This document shows positions 1 through 13,168 of a stretch of DNA of 44,899 nt, one piece after another. The notes under the pieces were generated by a model. The model did not search any database. It was given only the letters and a program-made list of their open reading frames with translations, and was not told the origin of the DNA. Each line of letters begins with the position of its first letter. Position 1 is the stretch's first letter. The stretch is from Echinostoma caproni. Its lineage: Eukaryota > Platyhelminthes > Trematoda > Plagiorchiida > Echinostomatidae. The stretch is taken from assembly GCA_900618425.1 (NCBI GenBank), contig UZAN01040964.1, forward strand, positions 8,082-52,980, read 5' to 3'. Both the position numbers and the translations under genes were made by a program.

Positions 1-1305
1 CACCGGTTTTTCACCATTGACAATTAATTTATTATTAAATAGGTGAAGATATCATACTAACGGTTTATCATTATTGCCCATAGACTTTCGTTTCCTAAAG
101 TGCTCTAACTGTATCATCTGGTGCATATTTTATCTAAGGAATTAACCTGGACAATCAGGATGAAAGAAGCATGCTAAGTTTGCGGAAGAATCGTCAGCCA
201 TAAAACGTCTATCTGTAGGGAGAGAAAAGGATTTTAAAAAGGCGAATAACTCACGGGAAACAATTTTCCATTGTGCATGAAATCGTCCACTTAATATAGT
301 AGATAAATCAACAGCTATTCATGAGAAAAGTCGCTCAACTGAAGATTAGAGTTAAGTTGAAATGAAAAATTTACAAATAAAGTTGGACCTAGGCCACTGG
401 ATTCCCCAGGCAGAGATATTATGGTTGACAAAAAATGACAAAACTCTTGGTTAATACAATGAGCAGCCTAAAGGGTAGTCTGTTTATTATTCAATTTTTC
501 TGTGCTGAGCCGTACCGGTATTGATCAAACTCCTGCGACACTCTGGCTGTCGTCGGATTTGCTCCACCCTTTACTATTTCAAAATTATTCTTGGTATCAA
601 ATATCCCATGTCCCCCTGTCAAGCTTGATAGATAGATATGTAAAATATCCACCCAAGGATTCTACTTCTGTTGGTTAAATACAAAAACAAGTAAGATGTA
701 CCGACTTTGACGTCCGTTACTATTGCATCAGTTGCAAGATAACAGATGCTCAGTAAAAAACATCATTGGAATTTAGCTACGCAAATGGCTAACAAGCATT
801 ATACAGATAGTTCGAGTGTAATCTATCATTACTCTTTATTTCTGAACACTGAAAGCGATTGCTTTTACATGATTTCCACCATATTGACTGTCAAACAGCG
901 TTTACCATTTTCCTTCATTACATCCCGCACTGTGGCCACTGACGACCGTTGTCAGGGTCACTCACTTAGCCCCGTAACTACTTTTCGTTCACAATCAAGT
1001 TTCAACTGTCGGAACCTACTCATCCCAAAATTGTGTACTTGCATTACGACTAAGGCGTTTTCTACGATCAAGGTCGCGCGGTGTAATATTTTTCCCGGGG
1101 AATGCATAATTTTTGTCAATAAAGTTTTTGAGTGACAGTTGTCAAGAGCTCTCGTCATGAGTGCAACAAATTTCCGCGCCATGCATAGCGGCCTGGGAGA
1201 CACACAACAACGTGCTCAGTATTTTATTTCCTTAAAATTTCTTGAACGGGAAGGATATTTATTTCTTTATACGGTTTAAGATAATGCCTTCAGGATTGAG
1301 ATTAT
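1..1305. other. No recognisable gene
   Basis: I see no domain, RNA gene or repeat copy here. Open frames at 746-1135 (+) and 958-1203 (-) overlap on opposite strands and neither shows a familiar motif. Open frames of this length are expected by chance in 45 kb of moderately AT-rich DNA. Confidence 0.5.
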
Positions 1306-1580
1306 CATGTGAGTACTTTCCAGCTACATAATTTATCAGTTTATTTAAACTAGAACATTTTCTTTGATGGGCTTATTTAATCAGCACCGTATAAAAAGAT
1401 AAACTATTTACAATGTGTGTATCAACCAGATTGAACACCGTTTGGGATTAGAAAACAGTTATAAGCAATAATTAATTTAGTTTCATAATTATGAGCCGTA
1501 AATCCAGAATGTCCGCAAATGACACTGCGAAACTCGAGGTCGCGCAAATACAAATGGTGACACATCGAAATTAAGAACAT
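1306..1580 (+). repeat. Degenerate dispersed repeat, copy 1
   Basis: This stretch aligns collinearly with 7976-8222. Shared blocks are a GTGAGTA start, a T-rich segment with CTAGAA, then GGCTTATTT, and near the end a block built on AGGTCRCGCAAAT followed by GGTGA (1531-1562 here). Spacing between blocks is similar in both copies, so they look like old copies of one dispersed element. I cannot assign it to a known family. The opposite-strand frame at 1422-1778 is probably incidental. Confidence 0.45.
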
Positions 1581-3535
1581 TACATCGAGTTTGGAATAAG
1601 TACCCTCTTCACCCATAATTATCGATAAATAGGTATAACAATGGAAAATGAAATGAGTTCGATCAACAACTGTATTCACCCTATGTGTCCGTATTCGGCC
1701 ACTGGTTGGCATGAAATTCTTTTCAAGCGGTTCTGGAATGTGTGTGGTAGTGACGTTTAGGTCATCTTGAGCTTTCACCGTTGGATTTTCTATTACTTCC
1801 TTTTAAGTGATTGACCCGGTTCGTCACGTTGGCATGTGATAGTCCATGCTTCCTTCATCACCATGCACAGCTTGCGACGGAATCAGATATTAACTAGGAC
1901 AAACGGCAGATGAGCCTAATGGGAACGTGTTGGTCCACACACTTGACACGAACATTTCTTCACTGATAACAACATCGAATTTGAAAAAAATTGATTTGTT
2001 ATATGCATAAATTTATTGGAATTTCATATGTGATAATTTTATTATTCCAGCAATGTTCAGCATAAGTTGAACGATACAAGTTCTACCAACTTGCATCCAC
2101 CAAAGATACAAACCTTGAATGCCTGATCGAAATATATGCTGCACTATCCACCAATAACGTAAGCTATTAAACCATATACTCAAAACTCAAATGCAAACTT
2201 GATTGCTTGACTCATTCAACTACAGTCCAATTCAGTGTTTCACTCCCGCAATGAGCGTTCCTCAGAGAACAAACCTCAATTACTTGAGTAGAGAGAAAGA
2301 ATTAATTGTTCGAATTCAGAATTCAAAAACGTGGTTTTGTGTTTGACACATCCGTCTACCGATTCCAAATGGACTTGATATTTGCCGGAAATTTCGCTCA
2401 ATAAAAAACTACATCTCAGCAGAGCATGCACACGTCGACTGAGAAATTGTAAACTCCCAACAGAGTGAAACGTTCGTGCAAAATTGATGCAGGTAAACTC
2501 GCTTTATAATGACCATGCCAAGACTGGTTGGGCTACTGTAGCATTTGGATTGGGAATCGGAATCGAACAAAACAAACTGGAGTTTGGACTGAAAACTGAA
2601 CTCTGTATAGCGCAATCAAGTAGAACCAAGAATAGCTGTATGATACAATTATTTCTATTCGGAAAAGCATGCAAATAAATGTCGCAAGCATCCAACAATC
2701 ACTGGTTGATTCTTCAATGTCCGATCGGCAACGATGTGGTTCATTTGTGTGCCTTATTGCATTCAGCCAATCCGACTGGTGCCACCTGAGACCACAGGAC
2801 TGGTCGGGCAACCCTGATTGGCTACTTGGAAGCTGTACAGTGGTGCGTGCCATCTCGTTGCACGATCACCACAGCTAAGTTGTGCTCAAACGATGATAAG
2901 TAGTATTTTGATGACCAAGAGTACGATTGATTTGCGATGAGCGCGCTAGATTTGCACAGATGTTGAAACCATTGATTGCACTGGACGTTTCGGTGTTCTT
3001 TGCACTTTTGTTCAACGGCTTCTAGGACGACATAGAAAAACACGCATAGTCAGTAGTTCGCCACCAACAGATAAAATGTTGCAGTGGATGCGGAGAGTAA
3101 TAGATGAAACAAACACTACATTTGTGGTGTTGTTTGCGCACGGGCATTTTATTTGCTCTCAACTATACTGATTTTTTGTGTTTGATGCGTGTTGAGATTT
3201 CACTGAGAGCTGTGATCATATACAAAGCCCTAACGTAGAAACGATCGGATTACCCAGAAATTGTGCTGGTTCTGACACACAACATCATGTGCCTGGCGTT
3301 TGGATGAAATAGCCAAAATAAAACATTCAGACATGTGTACGTAGATCGTAGATGAACATATGGTTCGACGAGTTCCTTCTCAAGTCATTACAATCACATT
3401 TATTTGTACGAAATTATGGGGAGGGTGTTGCGTAGGGATCGATATGTGTTCATTTCTGTTGTCCAAATACAAACGGGTTATGTAAGTGTTCCTAATTGAT
3501 TTGGGTCATCACAACGCTGGTGCTCGATGTTGTTC
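1581..3535. other. No recognisable gene
   Basis: Several short overlapping frames on both strands (2409-3043) show no motif I recognise. No SINE head, RT motif or tandem array was seen. Confidence 0.45.
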
Positions 3536-3539
3536 GCTT

Positions 3540-4990
3540 TAGGTCAGGGAGGGTTTAGGTACATGAACAGGTGTTTAATTTTGCGCACACACACAATTAT
3601 GGATTCAACAANNNNAATTCGAATAGCCTGGGATTTCTGTTGTGGGACACGATAAATGATGCTGAAAGCCGAATTGGTATCCACCCTATATCCAGTTTCG
3701 ACGAAGCGTTCAAGAACAAAACTGGAAATAACTCTGATCCCTTCATTTCTAAGCCACATTGGTTGTTGTTTCATGATGCTTTTAGATATCTCTCTCTACC
3801 TTGTCGTGCGACCTACCTAATTGGGATTGAAATTGATAAATGAGCATTGACGAGGTTCACATTGGCAACTTATGCTTTTTCTGACATAGGATAACCGGTG
3901 ATGTCGAGAACCTGTATCTGAGTTTGGCAGCATCGCATGTTGTTTGAACTGCCGTATTCAGGTCTCTGGTAACCTCTTGAGCTGCGGGATCTCCTTTGAT
4001 CGGAGGTTTGATGATCAATATATTTTCTCGCTACAGGCACCTGTTTTATCCTTCCATATCAGTTACGATCAATGCACATTTCCGTGTAGCCATTTTTTAC
4101 AGTGTCTTTCGCACAACTGTTAATTATCTGTTCCCAATGCATCTGCTGAGCAGATGTATCTTGCTGCGATTAGAAGGTAGTGCGTCAAGTTAAGCTTGTA
4201 TGCGAGCGGTCAAACTACGGATGTTTGGGTACTAACCGTTCCATGTGGCATTTTGATGCACTTTCTGCTGAATTAAGCCATCCGCAAAGTGGCGTTAAAT
4301 TAATATCCAACAATGATGGTGATTCGTTATATTCTTCCTTCTCAAATGTAAAACATATCCATGAGTGTGAAATATTGAAGTTCGACAATTCATCACTGAG
4401 GTCCGAATTGTCATCAGAAGAACAGAAAATATCTTCAACGTATCTGTAGTACTGATACAAATTTTTGATGAGTGTGTAGAGTGAAACGGTTTCTACTTTT
4501 ACCACGTAAATATCCAAGAGAGCACTCATGATGATTCCATCATTTTGGCGATCGTGGGTATTATCAAACGAGAATTACAAGTTGAACGTGCATCTGGGTA
4601 TTAATTCTTTCAGAATGTCTGCTGGTATACGCACGGGTATCTTCTACCTCGTAATGAATTCACAGCACAAAGCACACTGTCTCGAGCTGAAGTAGGTTTG
4701 TGAACAGTGACAAAACATCAAGAGAGAACAGTTGTTCTCCTGTCACGTCATATATTTTTATAGTATTTACAAACGAGAAAGTGGCTCGCATGTTGTGTGC
4801 TTTGCAAGTTTTTATGTACTGGTTTGAGGAACTTCTACGAGCCATTTGGGGGGGGGGTAGCGTGATAGTCTGAGTTAGTCATCGACAGTGAGCCAGGTTC
4901 ATGAACGTCGAGGTTTGTTGGAACCCACGGGTTTGAGTCTCTCGAAAAAGGTTCCCTAATAATGGTTCTTCGTCTCTGAAAATTTTCAGT
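3540..4990 (-). pseudogene. Penelope-like element, RT plus GIY-YIG remnant
   Basis: Read on the minus strand, this is a decayed PLE polyprotein. From 5' to 3' I see the early RT region (LSMTNSDYHAT, about 4885), RT motif A (SLDVLSLFTNL, about 4695), and motif C as RYVEDIFC (about 4435), where the usual YVDD has become YVED. The post-catalytic segment ends with FTFEKEE. The endonuclease half lies at 3540-3800, with RFVETGYRVDTNSAFSIIYR, a pattern typical of the C-terminal part of PLE GIY-YIG domains, and a closing LNPP that resembles the LPWP end of other copies here. Several frameshifts and stops break it, motif B is largely lost, and four Ns lie inside the endonuclease part. PLEs use RT plus a GIY-YIG nuclease for target-primed insertion; this copy cannot encode either. 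Confidence 0.85.
3612..3615. other. Four-base N run
   Basis: NNNN lies inside the PLE endonuclease remnant and disturbs its reading frame. The frame change there may be an assembly artefact rather than a mutation. Confidence 0.99.
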
Positions 4991-6040
4991 TTTCTTGTGA
5001 TTTCCCATGCGGTTTTCTTTCCAGTTCGGTTGCACTGTGATGTATCTCGGCTGAGATTTTATCTATCCTGCAATGAGGTCAGCATTTAAGAAATGTATCG
5101 TTCTGGTTCGCAAATGATCTTTCTGAAACCTGAATACCTTTTAGGGGGAACAATGTTTCCACTAACTAACCGACAGCCGTGAAAGAAACGACGTCACGCA
5201 ATCGTGGGATACGAAGTGCTGTATTTACTCACCCACCCTCGAAACAAACGTGACTAGGACGGTTGTAGAATCGTGCTATCGAAACACAGAAACTTGGTTG
5301 GAAAACTTCCGGATCACCTGCAAATCTTCAATTTTCCGTTCTTGTAGTGATGCGAACAGAAACAATTGATTTACCTTCAACGATAGATAGGACCAGGGTG
5401 TGCATCAAACGTACCACAGAATACATTCAGTTATAATTTCGTTCTATTGAGGTTACATTCAGTAAATACGCAATTTATCTGTATGCGCTTATCAACATTT
5501 AGAACACGAGCAGCATGGTACGCACTGTGAAACATTCCCATGAAGAAGCGATTATACAGCGCGATACAAATGAGATTTTCATGCAAATAAATATAATCAC
5601 GTGATTCATTTCGTGCGTGGTGTACGCAATCTATGGGATATTAGAACGTATCTGCTGGAGCAATATTTTGCCCGTGCAACAGGTAGATATATGAAACGTT
5701 TTATACGATAGAATGGGCGTTAGTTAGTATATGGTCATCATCTGGACCACTACAACCCGGATACTCACTGACTCATATTTAGTTAAATAAAAATAAGATT
5801 GCAGAATTCCCTTTAACAACAGTGGCATTATCAAAAAAAATCTTGGAAAAACGAGGTAACGTATTCGGTATTCGAACGCAAAAGCTTTGGAGGAAAAATA
5901 CATTTGGTCGACTGCCTTCTTGATCAACTCGATGGGTGCGTAATCAAGCTGCTAATTATTTAATGGAAGTCTGAATTTCTCTGCGTTTATCAGAGATGAT
6001 GAAATGTGATGAATCTGCCGATTATTCGCACGATGTGAAA
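4991..6040. other. No recognisable gene
   Basis: The part next to 4990 may still be upstream PLE sequence on the minus strand, but I cannot match it. A frame at 5724-5927 (-) has no recognisable motif. A run of nine G lies just downstream at 4849-4857. Confidence 0.4.
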
Positions 6041-6042
6041 CA

Positions 6043-6700
6043 GTGGCACTACGATACGTATCGAATACGATGGAATCAAATTTGATCATCCACTTTTCTG
6101 CCCCCCAAAAAACAATTAATCCGAAACTGATTAAGTTTTACATGCTGATTGTTACGGGAAGGCAATCAGAGAGCATGATCGATGGAAATTTGAATTGCAG
6201 TTGTAGAATCTATGATCCATTCACGACTAACAGCCCGGAATCGATCCTGCGACTCTTCACTGTAAATCTGTTTCCAGAATGACCTCAGCAAAGTACCTGG
6301 GTGTCTCTGTTGAGAGCAATCTTCAAGTTTCAATTGTATGGGAAAACTGAGACTCCTGTCTTTCCAGTGGGGTAATCATAGGCAAATAAGAACCCCACAG
6401 TTAGTCTTATCCTCTTTCGTTCACCAATGCGTTTGTCCATTCTACTCTACGGCTCGCCTATCGTGTTTCCTGGACTTTTAAAACAAGACTTTAGAAAAGT
6501 TGGTCGTGGTTTGATGATAATCACCCGTGCATTACTAATGGTCATATCAACTCCTGTTGTTATTTTACCAATAAGATTCTAGAAGGCCCCCTTCGTCCAC
6601 TGCAGTTCGATCTATCATCTTGACGTTCCCATTCGTCGGCCGGCTCCTGTTTCTGGCATCTACCATCTCGTATAAACATATATATAAAATTCCACTGTAA
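6043..6700 (+). pseudogene. CR1-like non-LTR RT, C-terminal fragment
   Basis: The plus strand carries the post-catalytic part of a CR1/Jockey-type reverse transcriptase. MTSAKYLGVSVE (from 6279) matches the conserved KYLGV block after the RT palm. Further on LLYGSPIVFPGLLKQDFRKV and GRGLMIITRALL (about 6445-6550) match the thumb-like region of trematode CR1-like elements, followed by a decayed tail with RRPAPVSG (about 6640). At least three frames are needed, so several indels have occurred. The open frame at 6043-6282 just upstream fits the sequence expected before KYLGV but is less certain. There are no catalytic motifs A-C here and no 3' tail was found. It is a dead fragment. Confidence 0.75.
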
Positions 6701-7975
6701 TCTATCTGGAACGACTCTTAACCAAAATGGAACAGATCTCAAGTGAAATATGTCAGCAGTTTTGTACATGAAAGAAAATTCACCGACCTGTAATATTTTC
6801 TTCCGTGTAAATGAAAAGCAAATATACAAGCTTATTCAAGTTATACTAATAAAAATACAAAAAAACAAGGTTGTGAGCGGCAGTAATGTTGAACTTGGTT
6901 CTAGAACTCATTATATTTGTATTATATATTATAAAAAACATAAGCAATCACGACTAGATTGACACGACGTGTGTTTAAATAGCGCGTCAAGGTTACGATA
7001 GAAAAAACGGTAACAGATGACTTAAACTGATATTGAAATATTTATGAAAAGGAAATAGATACAAGGTCTTGTGTACCAAGCAATCGATTGGGTTATAATG
7101 TAGTGCATAAATGGGCAAGTGTTTGAATGATAAAGGACTCTCAAAATCCGTTATATTGATTTTTAGTCAATTCGAACTCAGTTAGGCTATAGCAGCCTAT
7201 GTTAAAGTTATACAGGTTCTTGCAACCACATTCTCATTGATTGGATTTCTTCAGAAACGACACAATGCATACATTCACGAGAATAGATCACCGAGGTGAT
7301 AGTCTTAATCACTTTTGGCATATTTAATCATGCGCATAGCTTTTTTACCGAGCCAAATAATCACCGATTGCAAACACATTTTCCACGTGATGTTAGGATA
7401 TTTGGTCGCATTCTACTTTCATGCATCAAGTGTAAAGATGTCCGTGACCATATATCAGGACCTATTTGTAATCCAAAAAGTAACTTAGTTTGTGCGAATA
7501 GGTCCCCATACAAAATAAGCTTTACGTATGTTCGGTCTCGAGTCCATTAGGTTTATCAAGAGGTGTTGGAAGCTAGAAAAATAACCGTTGCCTGAATAGG
7601 AACGAACACAGATCGGCACATGAGCCCGTTGTTGGCAAATACTATGGACCACAGACACACAGGTGTTGACCAAACTCGTGCAACATCCGTTTGGTTTATG
7701 TCCTGATGGAGCAATTTCGTTGATTGTGCTACGCATTGGACTTATGTTCACATCGAAGGAAGCACTTGCACTGGTCAAAAACTGAGTCGTCGGATCTATA
7801 TGCCTGTCGATTAAGTTACTTCTAGGCTTCAATTATACGCCAGGATCTGTCGGATGGTTCATCCGATTCGCGTATCGTAACACAACAAGACGCTTATTCA
7901 ACAAGCCCTACAACTCAGTATCAACTTGTATGGTTCTTGGATTATATTTCCGGTTCTTTCAGTATCAAGGATAAT
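6701..7975. other. No recognisable gene
   Basis: AT-rich sequence. Frames at 7296-7550 (+) and 7485-7832 (-) have no motif I know. Confidence 0.45.
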
Positions 7976-8222
7976 GCGTGAGTAGTTGGTAGCCAAATCA
8001 TTTATTAATTTATTTATTCTAGAATGTTTTCAGTAATTGGCTTATTTCCTGTATGAAATCAATGAAAAGAGATAAGCAATTTAGAGTAGGTGTGATCAGC
8101 TTAATAAACACTCGCATGAAACAGAAATCATTCGTTAGAAGGAATGAATGTTCATGATGCTTTGCATCAACTTTTTTATCGTGACATTCAAGGTCACGCA
8201 AATTTAAACGGTGATAGGAGAG
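7976..8222 (+). repeat. Degenerate dispersed repeat, copy 2
   Basis: Partner of 1306-1580. It has GTGAGTAG at 7978, a TTTATTTATTCTAGAA block, GGCTTATTT at about 8039, and CAAGGTCACGCAAATTTAAA followed by CGGTGATAG at 8188-8217. Collinear order and similar spacing support common origin. Divergence is high, so both copies are old. Confidence 0.45.
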
Positions 8223-10454
8223 AACAAAGAAAATAGATGTTAAAGATAAAATCGGGACTAAATACATTTTACTCATAGCCATCAATGTATAAGGCTGCTA
8301 TTGCAAACTGAAATGTATTTCCAAAATGAGAGAGAGTAATTTTGCACAAGTTTGATCAATACTTGTAGTCGTTTTAAAACGTGATTGACTAGGCCCAGAT
8401 GACCTTGTGTGTACCCCTTCCCAGAGCATGACAAAACCAAAACAGACAACAAGGTAAGTAAGGTGACTATCGGTCAATAAACTCTGAGCGTTTGTACAAG
8501 TCATTTGGCTGAGACAAGTCACTGTCAATCGCAGTCGTGTGATCTGATTGTTAATTTGCAATTTCTTCCGTACATTCGCGATCGCCTCAAACAGAATCAT
8601 CTTCTCAAGTAACCGAAGTAGAGAACAATAGGGGGCAGAGTTTGTCACTACAATGCAAGCGAGATCACGACCGCTATTACGTTGCATAACAAAAACATCA
8701 TAATCGATCATTAGTCTATTGAATTGTTCATTCAAAATCATGGAAAATTTGCATGATGGACGCAGAATAATACGCAGTAAATGAATTGTTCACGAAGATC
8801 AGAGCCACACGGTTGTCTTTCCGCTTTTGTAAGATGACAAGTGTGAAAGCCAGAAAATAAACTCATTGATTTTCTGCATCACAGAACTAAACTGTTCGTT
8901 AGGGGTACATTTTCGAGTCTCCTTAACCTCCGAATAACGGTTGTCACGAGTGGTTTGAACACGTTTTGATGCGCGAACATTTTAAAGGCAGATGGTGTTT
9001 TTTGCCAAAAGAAACTGCATTGAACCATTACCCAATGAGGTCATTTGAGATGAGTGATTGAATTTTCAGTTTCCCTGGGATGTGCGTTGAAAGATGGCCG
9101 CTTTGCTAGCTGCTCAACTGTTAACCGGGTTGATGAAACGACTGCATGTTTGTGTGTGGCCTAAGATAATCTCTGACGGAACACTGTAAAACACGGTTCC
9201 ATGAATGATTCCGATCTGTTGCAGTAATTTATCCAAAAGCACAAACATTTCATTGTGAACATTATAGAAAAGGGTTCCCGTTTGAATGGATATTATATGT
9301 TATAACGAGATACGCGCCTCGAATGAGTATTATCGCGCACAGACAGGTGACAGCATCAAACCACTGAGAAATGTCAGTCATGTAGCGCGGAAAGTTCGTG
9401 TTTCATGCGATTTCATATCAACATACAATCTTGTGCACATTCTTGTCCTTGTCCATCATTTGAGGATTCTCAACGTTATATGCACGATCTGAGGACAAAG
9501 TGTCATCCATAGGTAGTTCGTTTTCACTGGTTGTTAAATTTATTTTGAATGTACACATTTTACAGGCGATAGCAGTTCCAGGTGTAGTGTGCCGGTGTGT
9601 GTGTGTGTGTATGCGTGCGTGCGTGTTGTCGCGCGTATAAGGTGAATGCAATCATGTGCAGTCTTTAGGAGAATAACGAAACCAGTGTAACTTTTTTCAG
9701 TTTGATCTACCTTGAATGTGAAGCTCTTTTATGCAATCCGTTTTGTTTAAACTAATAACCACGAGACAATCATTCCAGATTGTGTTGTGATATGTTTAAG
9801 AGAGTCGATGCACGCTTGAGTTCGGGGTAATCACCAAGAGTTGGGCTACCAGGCCACACAGGCAGCATTCAGTTTTTCTCATTCGAGCACCCAATATTTC
9901 TAGAGATATGAAAATACACAAATGTATTTATATAAGTTATCATTATCTCGAACAATCTCATGTGACTGAAGTTTTCATTGCCATTGGCATATTTTGTGTA
10001 ATTCATTTCATTTGTCACACCATGTTTTCCAGTCCTGTGATTGACAACGCGGTGTCCCATTAATACGACTGGAGCGAATATCACAAATGGTGACCGATGC
10101 ACGTTTTCCTCAGTCCTGTCATACGTACACACGCGAATTCCAAACTGCAAAGAAAAGTGCTCCTCACAGAGCTGATCAAAAGGTTCCCGGATAGGTGATA
10201 CACGACGAATACGAGGTGTAGATGACCACACAACTGTAATCTCTAATCTATTGTGAATATTGTTCAGTGATTGCAACGCACACAGAGAACCAAATATCAA
10301 CACAGTCGAACCTAGTTCTCACGTCATCAGGGTCGCTATACTCGGACTGTATGGATAGAACTTAGTCGATGTGACTGGGAGGTGATGAATTTGCACGTCT
10401 ACAAATGTGGTTTAAAGAAGTAGCTAGAGAGAGCTCATCGTTTGTGATCTACCC
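8223..10454. other. No recognised gene; unknown frames only
   Basis: The longest frame is 8298-8741 (-), 147 codons, with no motif I can name. Another, 9869-10303 (-), has 144 codons and likewise matches nothing. Lengths like these are expected once or twice by chance in this window, so I do not call either a gene. Confidence 0.4.
9595..9625. repeat. (GT)n and TGCG microsatellite
   Basis: An uninterrupted GT run is followed by a short TGCG repeat. Confidence 0.9.
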
Positions 10455-11365
10455 CTGTTGATGATGCGCCTTCAAGAAACACGGTGTTTGAATGGTGTGT
10501 AGAATTCAAACCTGGCAGGCGGTCCCTGGAAGAGGAGATGCGGTGTGGTCCACCTAAGGAGGCCGGCATTGCTTCTCTGCAAGGTAGAGTAGCATAGGCG
10601 GAAGACAGTGGTAGAGCTGGAGAAAGTCATCGCTATCTCACCGCAGTATCCTACATGAGAAGCTCGGCCTCAGAAAGGTCTGGGCACCCTGGGAACCCCA
10701 TTAATTCATTAAAGAACAGAAAGCAGTTTGGGTGAATTGGCGCCGCACCATGCTTGTCAATCAATGTGGTGGACGTTCCAATACAGTTTGGTAGAGGATC
10801 AGTGCTGATGAGAGATGATGATGATGATAGTTTCGAACCAGATACCAAGGGCCAATCTGCTCAGTGGACGCCGGTTGGTGGGGTGCCACCTTAGAAATGT
10901 GAGCTCAGTGTGGCAAAGCAGATGGTGGGTGTGTTATTGGTAAAAACCGGTCCTGTGGAAACTATACCGCTCGTACATAGTCACTCACTGTCTGCCTAAA
11001 GTGATGGAATCCTTTTTAGTCGTCGTCCAAGTAATTGGGCACACTACAACAACGCACCTGCCTACAGACCCCATGTCCTCGGCGATTTTCTGGCCAGAGA
11101 AGCATCCAGGAGTTTGGTCACCCACCCTACCGTACAGACCCTGTTCCGTCTGACTTGCTCGTGTTCCCAAATGTCAAGCTCACTGTGCCTGGATTACGAT
11201 ACGAGTCACCAACACTTTCAGTGGAGGCCTTCATCGAACTGGTCAGAGCGGTAACCGCTTCGGCATGGTCGAGCTGTTTCACCAAATGGTTTGAACGCAT
11301 GAAACCAGGTGTGTGTGTGTGTGTGCATGAACACTGGAGGTGGAGAATACTTTGAAAAATGTAGT
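10455..11365 (+). pseudogene. Dead mariner-family transposase
   Basis: Most of a mariner transposase can be followed on the plus strand through several frames. The helix-turn-helix region gives APSRNTVFEWCVEFKPGRRS then LEEE (from 10463). The linker is a SILHEKLGLRKV-like block (about 10650). The region after the first catalytic Asp gives EPDTKGQSAQWTPVGGVPP (10837-10893), and LVKTGPVETIPLVHSHSLS follows (about 10934). The HDNA block is degraded to YNNAPAYRPHVLGDFLARE (about 11043). The third block is HPPYRTDPVPSDLLVFPNVK (from 11118), and then CFTKWFERM and a final GGGEYFEKC (to 11362). Total span fits the usual transposase of about 345 residues. The second catalytic Asp is Asn, and the first Asp motif is replaced by an Asp run from a GAT expansion at 10811-10827. 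Stops and frameshifts occur throughout. I did not find convincing terminal inverted repeats. The region is more GC-rich than its flanks. Confidence 0.85.
11309..11325. repeat. (GT)n microsatellite inside mariner
   Basis: The GT run interrupts the mariner remnant between WFERM and GGGEYFEKC, and accounts for a Val/Cys run in that frame. Confidence 0.85.
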
Positions 11366-13164
11366 GCTATTTTTTGTGTAACAGCTTTAGCTCTGCTAGT
11401 TACTAAAAGTCGTTTTAAATTCCACAGTAAACCAATCGCCTAACTGAACAAAAACGAGGAACTGTACGGCAAACGATGCGGGTGTTTGTGGTATTAGGAT
11501 TCGTGCAAGTTGCGACACGTTTGCCGTTCATCAATACTCCGAACCTTTTATTCGACAGATCAATTTGAACCGTAAACAGCGAAAACAAAACATTCCAACC
11601 GGATTCCGTTCGACTTAGCAATTTCAACACGATTCTAATCCGCTATGCCTCTCTTTCTTATCGCTTAATTGTCATAACAATGCGACAAGATTCGGGTTGA
11701 CCTGCGAGTTAGATCCACACTTTGAACTGAACCGTTTCAAAGCGCTAAACCTCTGGCCGCCTCCTTAAAGATGTGGATTCCCAATGAGACACGGGAAACG
11801 CAAATGGATTGCAATCGCGCTGGATTTCATCAGCTGTGTGCAATCACCACTGCCGAATATTTTGGACTAATATCCTCATAATGATTGGAAAAACAATGAG
11901 ATAATAAAGAAACACAACGGTTTATGAAACTTAGTCAATCTGCATATACGGAGCGAGATCGCAGGATTTTGGGCAGACCTAAATTTGAGGATAACGCCTA
12001 TCGTATGGTACTCAGCTCAAGCCATACTATCGTGATTTCTCAACCAACTTTGTAGCTGATAGTTGACAAAATTCTACCCCAACGCGAGTTCGATTTTCCA
12101 CGTGTCCGTTAAATTCAAACAGCTTCGCATGTGGTCTATCTCTAACCAACGCACAAAGTACACTCAAATCAAGCTGGATCCGCGGCTATTGGAAACATTC
12201 TATCCACCTGGTTCCGACTTAGACGTGCACAACACGAGGAAGGTAGGATGGCTGGGGGCCGTTGAACGAGAGATTGGCACAACGTGGAATAATGATAGAT
12301 AGATGAATGATGCAGTGCACCGCCTATTCCGTTTACATTAAAATCTTGCGTTTATCGAGTGGGAAGGGGGAGTGGCTAAGCGTAAACAAAACCACATGTG
12401 TTTTTACACGCCGATCCCTCTGTCCGGACCGGGACAACAAAACGTGTGCAGCACAGGGTTATTCAACGACCGTTCGTTCTATTCGACTGAGAACGTGCGT
12501 GCAGGTTGGATTAGTTCGGAGAGTATTACAATGTTGGATAATGTACAATCGGCGATAGGGATACGCAAATACACACACACACACACACACACACACATTC
12601 TCTCAATTCAGGGCGTTATGTTTCTTGTTTTCTATTTGCTTCAAACAAACAGAAATAATGAAAGAGAATAACACAGGTGCTTCTTGCTCTGGGCTGGTAA
12701 ATAAATCCTCCACGGACAGCTTCTCTGATCAAATAGCTTGCGTGCTTGCCTTCAATCCAAAAAGGGTCATTTGGCTCCCTGTGGGATATTTTGTGTCTGT
12801 TTGCTTGCGCGTCTAACCCGGTCTCTAATAGAAAGCAATAAAATTAAAAATGTGTGTTTCTATGTGTGCTGTGCTATTTCCGGGTGCACAGAAAAAAAGA
12901 TAGACATGACCTGGGGCATAAACAATGTGCGGATTTCCGTAACCAATATGAGCTACAATCTCATTTCAATTATGCGTCTCCTCGTCAATGAGCGTGTTCA
13001 CGCGGTCATTAAATTTTTGCCAAATGGTATTTGTTCTCTGGGGACTTTTTAACGTACACTCACTCAGCGATAAAAGAACGTGGCTGTTGATGAGTTGAAA
13101 ATTGCAAATGGTGGAGGATGGTAACAATCCTTCAATTATGTAACTATTACACACTATTTTTGCT
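11366..13164. other. No recognisable gene
   Basis: Overlapping plus-strand frames at 12063-13052 share no recognisable motif. The (AC)n tract at 12570-12597 lies inside one of them. Confidence 0.45.
12570..12597. repeat. (AC)14 microsatellite
   Basis: About fourteen uninterrupted AC units. Confidence 0.95.
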
Positions 13165-13168
13165 GATA

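Noticed and set aside
1805..1850. GTGATTGACCC, as in the 5' part of SINE family 1
   Set aside because: The match ends after about eleven bases; no head or hammerhead follows.
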